Below are positions 1 through 10,500 of a DNA stretch of 64,000 nt, in pieces; the first letter of the stretch is position 1, and each line of letters begins with the position of its first letter. This DNA comes from Ailanthus altissimus (Eukaryota > Streptophyta > Magnoliopsida > Sapindales > Simaroubaceae), in assembly GCA_946807835.1 (NCBI GenBank), contig OX327683.1:5895001-5959000 (forward strand), in the 5' to 3' direction. The position numbers and the translations under genes are program-made. The notes beneath the pieces are model-generated. The model did no database searches. It was not told where the DNA came from and saw nothing but the letters and a program-made list of their open reading frames with translations.

Positions 1-764
1 GTCAACCCATAGACACTCCTATGGATTCTAACACTAAGCTTCTACCTGGACAGGGGGAGCATATTACAGATCCTGGGAGATATCGGAGACTAGTTGGTAA
101 ACTTAATTATCTCACTATCACACGACCGGATATTTCTTTCCCGGTTAGTGTTGTCAGTCAATTTCTACAGTCTCCATGTGACAGTCATTGGAATGCAATT
201 ATTCGAATCCTACGATATATTAAGAGTGCACCAGGTAAATGTTTACTATACGAGAATAAGGGCCATACACAGATTATTGGATATTCAGATGCCGATTGGG
301 CAGGTTCTCCATCAGATAAGATAGACGTTCTACCACTGGGTATTGTGTTCTTGTGGGAGGAAATCTTGTATCTTGGAAAAGTAAGAAGCAAGCTGTTGTT
401 GCTAGGTCAAGTGTAGAAGCAGAATATCGGGCAATGGCTTTAGCAACTTGTGAACTTATATGGTTGAAACAGTTAATCCAAAAATTAAAATTTGCAGATA
501 TATCACAGATGAAGTTACTTTGTGATAATCAAGCTGCCCTCCATATTTCATCAAATCCAGTGTTTCATGAAAGGACTAAACATATAGATATTGATTGTCA
601 CTTTATTCGAGAAAAGATTTAATCTGGCATTATTTCTACCAATTATGTCAGCTCAAACAATCAACTAGCAGATGTCCTTACTAAATCTCTGAAAGGTCCT
701 AGAATTGATTTTATTTGTAACAAGCTTGGAGCATATGATATATATGCTCCAGCTTAAGGGGGAG
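1..764 (+). pseudogene. 3' end of a Ty1/copia pol gene (end of RT and RNase H), cut by the window edge
   Basis: Translation gives the end of a copia reverse transcriptase (LTRPDISFPVSVVSQFLQ, 94-170 region) followed by an RNase H domain with YSDADWAG near 280-303, [11 protein letters not shown] near 410-440 and the closing [13 protein letters not shown] near 580-620. The frame breaks near 320: the left part reads in the frame of position 21 and the right part in the frame of position 353, consistent with a lost base. An in-frame stop follows REKI where related elements read on. A purine tract (756-764) and an LTR come next, so this is the 3' end of an element that starts left of the window. 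It is inactive as it stands. The family assignment rests on the copia RNase H motifs and is firm. Confidence 0.9.
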
Positions 765-896
765 TGTGGAAATGCTTGTATTATGGTTGTAATCTAGTTG
801 TAAAGATAGCTTTACAACTAGACTTAGGGTTATATATAGACTTGTATTATGTTCAATTCAAATAAGAAAGTCTTTCCTTTCTCAATTACTTCTTCA
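765..896 (+). repeat. Short 3' LTR of the left-edge copia element
   Basis: The LTR starts with TGTGGAAATG right after the purine tract AAGGGGGAG (756-764) and probably ends in TTCTTCA at 896, giving 132 bp with TG...CA ends. It contains a TATA-like TATATATA near 831-838 and an AATAAG polyadenylation-like signal near 861. A perfect 13-bp inverted repeat (793-805 and 810-822) forms a possible hairpin. The 3' border is inferred, because the 5' LTR is outside the window. Confidence 0.65.
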
Positions 897-2324
897 TACT
901 TTAAAAACAAATATCAAAGATCGGCACCAAATACACCATCAGATATTCTAAAAGTTGCTACCAGCAATGGAATACAAATGACAAGACAATCAATCAATAA
1001 AATCTAGAAACCCAACATGGATTATTCATATAAAGAAGTATTTTTATAAATGGCCTCTACAACCATGGATTATATCTTCACACTATATTCAAGGAAAAGA
1101 GGAAAAAACTGCCTTCACCATTTTGAAGGCATCTCGTGGCTTCGAAATTGTGGAATAGACTAAGCAAAGAAATGATGATGTTTTAGGTCATGACAAGTTC
1201 CTGTGACTCATTACTTATGGAGATCATTATAAGTATAGTTCTCCACAGTTTTTGTTAATAAAGTGAAAAGTTTAAGAGATGATTGACTTGAAAAGTGATG
1301 AACACTTGAAACTACACTTTTAATAAGGGTTTTAAATTATCATTTTGCATTATTAATGTCATTAACCTCTCATACTTAAGCATGTTTATAATATTTTACC
1401 TACTTACTTTTTTAACTGCTTTGTATTCGGTAAAATGGACATAACTTTCTATCTAATAATTCAAATGAAGTAATTCTTGATCCTGTGATGGACTACAATA
1501 ATAAAAACATGGATTTTGTAATTCAAACATTTGGAGGGTAAAAATTGACCGAAAAGACAACTCATTTGCGATACAAGTTCAGTATGAACCTTATTTTGTA
1601 TTTTTACCATAATTTGAGAAACACCTATCAAATACGAATGATATTACTCAATTTGAAAAAATGAAAGACATATCTACAACTTTTATTTTGATATTTGATA
1701 TTGATTTAGAATTATTGTCAAATTGAATATTCAAAGTAGGTGTAAGTGGTAATCAAGTGCTGTAATTATTATATCTTCCAATTATAACTTCTTTTGTGTG
1801 AAAATTTCAATTTATTTATAAAAAAAGTTGAATACATTTTTAATTCATATGTCAAGAGTGGATCTCCTAATTTTAGCATTCATTTTAATTGGTTAATTGT
1901 CTCATTATTTGTAACATCCTATATTTTTAATGTTTTATTTTTTTTGAAATTATTTATAATTCTCTGTGGATCGACTTTATTCTCACCAAATTATTTATTA
2001 TTTTTACAATTTTACATTTGAAAATAAACACCTATATTCTAGACGTGTCAAAAAGCCTTAAATTAAAACTGATAGAATTACCAGAAAGAATAAAAAAAAA
2101 AAAGCCAAATGAATCACATTACAACCTCCATCTTTTGCAAACTGAACATTATAAATCACTTTTTAGAATTCAATAGTTCTTACCCCGCCTCCTTGAAATA
2201 GACAGGAAGGATTATACCCATCACCATAAGTTTAAATAAAATGCTAGCAAAACATTAGCTCATTATCATGCATAGAAGAAAAAGAAAAGTTGTAATTGGA
2301 TAATTAATGTAAAAAAAACCATAC
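897..2324. other. AT-rich stretch without recognisable gene
   Basis: No coding similarity, long open frame or clear repeat was recognised. The interval lies between the copia LTR and the orphan MMTAG2-like exon. If that exon belonged to a live gene, its downstream exons should be here, but I do not find the expected continuation. Confidence 0.5.
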
Positions 2325-2414
2325 CTTTCTGCCATCTTCCAACAGGGGCTTTGATGCTATGACCAAGATAATTCTCACGATGTTTATCCACCTTTACATC
2401 ATCCCAACTAAATT
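2325..2414 (-). pseudogene. Orphan exon of an MMTAG2-like (multiple myeloma tumour-associated 2 homologue) gene
   Basis: On the minus strand a 90-bp exon is bounded by an acceptor (TGCAG, ending at 2415) and a donor (GTATGG, from 2324). It encodes [17 protein letters not shown] followed by [12 protein letters not shown]. This is the highly conserved N-terminal block of eukaryotic MMTAG2-like proteins, whose function in plants is poorly known. The preceding exon of the family starts with MYHPTRGG, and the next begins with a lysine-rich KDLHWY-like stretch. I looked for both within about 2 kb and found neither. Splice sites and frame are intact. It could be a live gene with very long introns, a captured gene fragment, or a relic. 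The identity of the exon is firm; its status is not. Confidence 0.55.
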
Positions 2415-4505
2415 CTGCACATAACAAGAATATAATTTTTTTTATAAATGTATTAAGGACCACAAACTAACATATCGATGCGAGGATGAACAATAAAGAT
2501 AATTACACAAAGTCACTATGATATTAACTAGCTTGTAAACAATTGGCACAAGAAGAAAAAAAGCCTGGTACCTGTGACCAACGTATACATGCATATTCAT
2601 CATTAGGCAAGATAAGGAAAATTTTAACTCGTGTAATAAAAGCATCTGATTTAAGATGCAATAATCAAACTATTGAGAAGTACATTATTTTCACCTCTGT
2701 TTATATTATCATTTTACAATCATACCCAAAAGCACCAAATGCATAATCACCCAATCCGCTCCTGAAAAGCAAAACCCTGATGGACTTGCTGACAAAAAGA
2801 TCTACACATGCAAATCTTCTTTCTCCTTGCCCCTCAATTTCCTGACATATGCCATGCCTAGCAACTCAACAACCAACAATGACTAATTCCCATCATTTTA
2901 CACCAACTAGTTGCAAATGTGCATACACACTTGAATTAATATGAACATTGGGTAGGCAACAAAAATCAAGAAAATTGCTTCAAGATTTCAGGTAGACTAT
3001 ATTTCTGGACTTAGTTATAAAATAATAAAACACTTGCATTCACAAATTCAATCCCTCTTATTTCTTCCTTTTTCTTTATTTCTTTTTCCTAATAATTGAA
3101 TAAGCAACTCAACTATAACCAAATGGACTGAACACATATGTTGTCTTGTTCAAAATTTCTAATTTTACTTCATTTCACATTCAATTCCAAATAGGGTTCG
3201 CTGAAATTTCTTTTTCCAAAAAAAAAAAAAAGCAACACTCCAAAAATTGGATCCTAGTATGTCAAACATGGCAATCAAGGGCAATCATTGAGTTAATAAA
3301 CCAAATTGTAGACTCGCTATGCCCGGCGAATGTTACCTTTGTTGATAATTGTCGGAGTTATTACAACGGTGCCCTTATACTCTTATATATTTCTCTTCAT
3401 AACCCGGCTTTTAAGGATTTTTTTTCCTTTCCCTTAATTTTTTATGATAATTATCGTTTATGAAGAGAAGTAAAAACATAAAACAAGGCAGAGAGAGATT
3501 CACCGGCCAATATAAAATTAACTCAAATGTTTTTGTTTTAATTTGTATACAAAAATAGTTTTTTTAAGATAAAAAAGTTGAGATTCAATATTATAATAAT
3601 ATAAAAATAATTATATATCTTCAAAGTTTAAATTTAAATTATAACTAGCCCCTTTTTTGGTGTGAGTAGAGTTTGAATTCTAAACCTCTTGATTTCACTT
3701 TTAAAAAAAAATATATGAATTTTTGTTAGAATGAAGAGCTCACCGATTCTATCAAGCACATTTTGTTTAAAGATTTTAAATATTCTTTGTGCCGAGCACT
3801 TTTGACTTAAATTAAGTGCTTCACACTTTTATCCAATATTTTTAGTTTTAAATTATTTTTGTTGAGCTCTTTTCGTTTGTTTGAACGTATAATTTCAAAT
3901 AAAATTCAATGCAATTTTGAATGGAAAAAAAATATTTTGATCAAGGTGATTTGTTGGATTTAGGGTTAAGTTATGCAAAAAAAAATTTGATTGATGCCAT
4001 TTGTTTTCGATTTTAATAAAATTTTGAAAGTATATTTTGAGAGAAATTTTGAATGATAAATTTAGAGTTGATATGGAAAGAAGGGTATGATGTTGCACAC
4101 CTCTTTTTTTTTACCTAAGAAATGAAAAAATTTGGGACTCGACTCAAATAATGAAAATTCTCCTAAAATGACTTTTTAGATTAAAAACAAATTTTTATTA
4201 GAATTATTTATTTATTTTTAACTCAGGCCGGTCCATAATGTGCAGGGCCAGACATGAGCCCATGACACAACACGACTCGTTAGTGTCCTTTCAATAATTA
4301 GCGGCTTTAGGTTCATGTATGGGCCCGTTTTGCGCACAAAGAAAAAGTCTGAATAGCACCGAAACTTCAACAGAACTGTGCGTCTCGGCTCGGCCTACTA
4401 TCTACGGATCGTACGGCCTTTACCTTCTAAACCCGATTGGTTCATTTCCTTACCGAACCGACCCGCTAGTTGACATTTGGAAACAGAAGGTTCTTGAAGC
4501 GTTAT
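2415..4505. other. Non-coding interval upstream of the IF1-like gene
   Basis: AT-rich DNA with poly-A and poly-T runs; the last roughly 250 bases (4210-4505) are less AT-rich and probably hold the IF1-like promoter. The interval includes a short, less AT-rich patch near 3310-3410. No first exon of the MMTAG2-like gene was seen here. Confidence 0.5.
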
Positions 4506-4513
4506 TATATATA
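4506..4513 (+). promoter_or_regulatory. Probable TATA box of the IF1-like gene
   Basis: TATATATA lies about 72-79 bases upstream of the start codon at 4585. That leaves room for a transcription start near 4540 and a 5'UTR of about 45 bases. Position and match are typical for a plant TATA promoter; no transcript is available to confirm it. Confidence 0.55.
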
Positions 4514-4584
4514 GATTACTAGCTCCAATTCTCTGAAAGAGGACCAGTCTTAGGAGACATAAGCAAACACGAAACAAAATCAAA

Positions 4585-7500
4585 ATGGCAATGAGATGTG
4601 CAGTGAACCGACTCATCTTGACACGCTCGATGGATTCAACTCGGGGAGCTACTCGTTACTTCAGCGACGGGAAAGGCCGCGTCTTGAGCGAGGAAGAACG
4701 TGCTAAAGAGAGCGTCTACATTCAGGTTTCCAAATTCATCTCTTATTTTCTTTATGGTTCTCGAGAAAAACCTAGAATATCGTAACTTTATAGCTAACTA
4801 CTTTTATTTCTCATTTACGACTTTGCCATTAGTAGACTTTAAGCTTTGCTTGGAATGAAGTGAAATTTCGAGTTTTTTTTTGTTTGTGATATTTTAAATT
4901 TATTTTTTTAGAATAAATTTTTTTTGTTAGTTGATTTATTTGTTCTTTCTGCATTTAAATCTCCACTGTGTTATAAAGCGCTTTCTGTTTGATTGTCGAG
5001 CATCTATGTTTAGAAGATAAAATTTAAAAAAAGAAAAATAAACAACCGACTATTTGTTTTCACTATTAGTTGTGGTGAGATCTAACCTAGAACTGAATTA
5101 AGGTAATTTTGACAGTGATGAGGGTTTTAAAAGGAATTTTGAGCAATAAAGCAGAATATTATAGCAAAAATGAAAAAGGTTGTGATAAACAATGTATATT
5201 TGATCTCAAAGAGTTCAAAGAAGTTTATAGATCTGGATTCTGATATAAATTGATGTAAAGAAACTGGTAGAAATTAAAAGAGGGTATTTTGTAGTAACCC
5301 ACAAATGCCAACATTTTTTTTTTTGCATGCACTAAGTAATCAACTAAATTTGTTAAAAGTTGTATCGTCCTTTCAAGAGATTGAGGAGATGATATTTAGT
5401 AAGATGACGGATAGGCTAAGATGATCTATTTGAAATCGTGTAAGAAATCTGAAATACCTGTGAAGAAGTGGATGTGCAAAGAGAGGGGAGAGACGTGCAA
5501 AGAACAAGGGGTTGTGCATGGCTAGGAGATGTATTTGACAAATGTGCATCGCAAGGAGACGTACGTGCATGAGATAGTGGATGTGCTATTGCAAAGACGT
5601 GAAAGCTGGTCTACTTGCAAGAGTAGTAGATATTTAGTAGTTATTTAAAATTAAATGTGTAAATAGTAGTTGTTTACGTATAGCTAGAGTTTAGGGGAAG
5701 TTGCAACTTTGAGGTGTTTAAAATTCATTCAAATTCAATGAAAAGAGGTTAGCTTGTTATCCAAATCAATTTATGGTTTATTCTCGCCCTTAAAGAATCC
5801 TATCTTTATTACAATTGTAATTATACTTTGATTGGGACCTATCAATTGGTATCAGAGCGTGGTTCACTATGACTACCAACAAAGAAAGAATTGAAAACTT
5901 AGAAATTGGGCTAGGGGGACTCCAAGATGGCGTGAACAGAAAGAAGAGTGGTATAATCGAGAAACTATACTGACTGGAAGCTACCATTAACAAGTTGTCT
6001 GAGGTGTTGCTGGCCAAGAAAGGAGGACATTGCAAGATCGATAAATGCCATGGCCAACCTAATAACAGAAAGGAAGAAAGTAAAGAAGGAATGGAAGGGA
6101 GCAGGCAGACGTTTTCATCCAAGTTGGCCAATCTTGATTTCCCTAGGTATTCCGGTGATGACCCAATTGAATGGTTCAATCGATTTGACCAGTTCTTCGA
6201 ATACTAGGGCACCACTGATATGCAAAAGGTGTTGTTAGCCTCCTTCCATCTTGAGGGAGAAGCTAGTCAATGGTGTCAATGGCTCCGCCGTGCGTACAAA
6301 GAAGAAGGAAAAGAGGTGACATGGGCCAACTATGTTGAAGAATTATGGGCACGATTCAGAACTAATGAAAGTGAAGACTTTGATGAAGCACTTTCAAGAG
6401 TAAAGCAGGTGGGCTCACTAAGAGATTACTAGAAGGAGTTCGAGAAGTTGGGCAATCGCGTACAGGGATGGACACAAAAGGCGCGGGTAGGGACCTTTAT
6501 GGGAGGGCTTAAACCAGAAATAGTTAATGACATTCGAATGTTCCGGTCGAAATCACTGAAGGAAGTCATCAATCTTGCCTGAATGTGTGATGATCAAATT
6601 ATTCGCTAGTGAAGGAACACACAGCCCATAGCATTTAATCGAGCACTAATCAAGTTACCCACTCCAAAGAAAATGAAACCCACAACTTCGATGAAAGGGA
6701 TGATGTGAATGAAGAAGAGGATGGATGGGGGATGATGGAAGTACTGGCAGAACCATGCTACAAAAAGCTAAAATTGGGCAATATGGAGTCACGGTATTGA
6801 TAGACAACGGGTCAACCCACAACTACTTCAGTGAGAAAACGGAAAGTCTCTTATAGTTACTAGTAGTCTCCACTGAACCCTTCCCTATGAAAATGGCCAA
6901 CAGAGATCCTTTGAAATGTCGAGGGAGGTTTAAAAATGTTACAGATACTGCTCCGAGGTATTCTTTTCTCCTTTACCTTTTATTCTTTACCACTAATCAG
7001 GCTGGACTTCGTGTTGAGTGTGCAATGGTTGGAGCAACTTGGGATAGTGGTGTGAAATTGGAAGAAAATGACCATGGAATTTCAATGGCAAAATTGATCC
7101 TAAAAGCTGCAAGGTTTAATTGGACATCCCATTTATGCCGCCTCCATGAAAGCCGTTGCAAAGGAAATTAGACAGGGAAGTTCCATTTTTGCTGTTTGAA
7201 GACAACATCTAGAAGGAGAAACCACAAACGGGCCATGCAAAAATGCAGCAAATGCTATAGTCTTCTGATGATATATTCCAAGAGTCGAAACCACTACCCC
7301 CTATCCGAGAAGTGGATCATTGCATTCTTATCAAGGAAGGAACTGAACCCTTCAATGTCAAGCCATACAGGTATACCCATACAAGTATATGCTTACTTTC
7401 AAAAAGCTGAAATTGAAAAACAAGTTCAAGACGTGCTAAATTGGGGCTCATAAGACCAAGCACTAGTCCATTTTCCTCTCTTGTTTTGCTAATTAAGAAA

Positions 7501-10500
7501 AAGGACGACACTTGGCACTTCTGTACTGATTATAGAGTCCTTAATGTCGTGAGCATCAAAGACTGATTTCCTATCCTCATCATTAACGATATGTTAGAAG
7601 CGTTAACTTAACTTACGATGAGTTGGATGAAATTAAGACTCTCGCTAAAAGGAAATGACCTTTATCAATCAAACATCGACCCAAACTCTAATCGAATAAG
7701 TGTTATACCTTTATGCTCTATGGTGAGTCTTTCTCGTTGTTTAACCCTGTATTCGGCTCGAAAGTACATCATCATGCATTAACTACCATTCTATATAACA
7801 AGCCTGTAGAGTAGGGATCTGTCTTATTCCTCAAATGTTGTTTTCCCTTATTTCATCCTTATCCCGCTCGTAATCTTTGATCCAACCTTTCTTCTGCCAA
7901 AAGTTCTTTCTTTCTGTGTGGATTTCTTTCTTTCTTTCTTTCTTCGAAACGGAATGGACTCATTTCAAGCAGAAGTAGTTTACAAAATTAGACCTAAGGG
8001 CAAGGTACCATCTGGTATATGTACACCTACTAGATGTCCCCAAGACTGCATTTCGTACTTATAATAGCTATTATGAATACTTGATCATGCCTTTTGGATT
8101 ATGTAATGCTCCATCCATATTGCAAGCCATCATGAATTCCATTTTTCGCTCACATAATTGTAAGTTTGTATTGGTCTTCTTTGATGACATGTTGATATTC
8201 AGCCCCAATTGGATCATACATCTTGAACATGTTAAACAAGCTTTTGAAATATTGAGGCATCATTAATTTTTCATTAAATTTAGTAAATGTGCATTCGGAC
8301 AATATGAGTTGTAATGCTTGGGCCATATTGTAACATCCCAGGGAGTAAAAGTAGATCACAAAAAATTAAATGCTAGAATGGCCAAGAACTAATATTTCAG
8401 AGCTACGTGGTTTTTTAGGTCACACAGGTTACTATAGGATGTTGTTCGCTATGGCCTCTTAGCTCGCCCTCCTCACCAACTTATTAAAGAAAGGCCAATT
8501 TGGATGGTCCACAGAAGTCGAAATTGCCTTCCAGAATCTCAAGCAAGCAATGACTTCAACTCTAACTCTTGCCATGCTAAACTTCAACGAACCATTTGTA
8601 ATTGAACCGAATGCCTCAGGAGAAGGAATATGGGCAGTCCTCACTTAACAAGGCAAGCTAATTGCATTCATGAGTTGAGCCTTGGGGGGTAATCTAAACA
8701 ATCATTGTCCATCTATGGCAAAGAGATGCTAGCAATCATTTAGGCCACACGTACTTAGGGTCCTTACTTGTTGGGGCAGAAGTTCTTTATACAAACGGAC
8801 CAACGCAGCCTCAAGTATTTGTTAGAACAACGAATCCCCAAACTAGAGTAGCAGAAATGGGCGTCCAAATTGCTAGTGTATGACTATGAAATCTAATATA
8901 AACTAGGGAGAGATAACTCCACAGCAGGTGCATTATCTCGAGTAGTCAGTAGCCCAAGTCTTGATGCATTATTCACTCCACAAATTGAACTCTGGGTAGA
9001 AATAAAGAAGGCAGCAGAAGGGCACCTATACATGTCTCGAATTGGCAAAAAAGCAATGGCCAATCCTGTGGTTCCATACACATGGCGCAATGGACTAATC
9101 TTCTACAAAAGCCAAGTGCTTATCCCTCCAAAATTGCACATCTTCCTTTAGCTTTTGCGAGAGTTTCATGACTTTCCTCTAGGCGAACATTCAGGAGTGT
9201 TAAAGACTTACAAAAGGTTGGCACAACAATTTTATTGGCCTTCCATGTACAAGGTAGTGCACAAGCGTGTTTCTTCTTATGATGTTTGTCAAAGAGCCAA
9301 GACCGAGACCCTATCTCCAGCGGACCTCTTGCAACAATTACCCATTCCATGTTAAGTGTGAGACGACATTACCATGGATTTCATCGAAGGCTTTCCGATA
9401 TCTAACGACAAGAGCACAATCTTGGTAGTGGTTGATTGACTTAGCAAATCAGCACAATTTTTACCTTTGGCTCACCTGTTCATAGCAAAAACAATGGCCG
9501 AAAAGTTTATTGAAGGAGTGGTGAAATTACACAGGCTGCCAAGAACCATTATCAGTGATTGAGATCCTGTATTCATTAGCCAATTTTGGCATGAGCTTTT
9601 CAAGTTCAGGGACTAACTTGAAGATGAGCTTCGCCTACCACCCAAAGATCGATGGACAAAAAGAGGTAGTCAATAGATGTGTCAAACAGTATCTCCGCTA
9701 CTTTACCTACCAACAACCTCACAAATAGAGCTCACTCCTTCACTGGGTTGAATTTTGGTACAATACCGCCTACCATGCATCTACAAGAATGACACCATTT
9801 CGAGCACTCTATGGCAGGATACCACCAATTATTCCTCATTACCAATTAGGCACCTCTCCAATAAATGAAGTAGACCAACAGCTAGCATCAAAGGATGAGC
9901 TGCTATGCCAGATCAAGGGCAATCTCCATGTAGCTAATAACCGAATGAAGCAGCTAGCAGTTGGTAAAAGAAGAGACATTAAATTCCAAGAAGGCGATAT
10001 TGTTTACCTAAAGCTCCATCCATACCGCCAACAATCAATCTTCAAGAAGCCATCTAAAAAATTGGCAAACTGGTTCTATGAGCCCTTTCCAATTGAAAAG
10101 AGAATTGGCAAGGTGGCTTATCAACTCAAACTTCCACCAGAGACCTGCATTCATCCAGTATTCCATTTGTTGTTACCCAAAAAGAAATTGGGAGAAACAA
10201 AAAATATCAGGATAGAATTGCCACCAACAACTCCCAATGACGAGATTGTGGTCGAACTTGAGGCAATCTTGGATACCCGCTGTGTTAAGCAGGCTCCCGC
10301 TTCGTTGAAGAAAGCTTGGTTAAATGGAAACATCTTCCTAAAGAAGATGCCGCCTGGGAAAACACTCGAGAGCTTTAGGATCGCTTTCTTAATCTACACC
10401 TTAGGGATAAGGTCCCAGTGAAAGAGAGCGGTGATGATAGGCTAAAATGATCTATCCGAAATTGTGTAAGAAATTTGAAATACTTGTGAAGAAGTGGACG

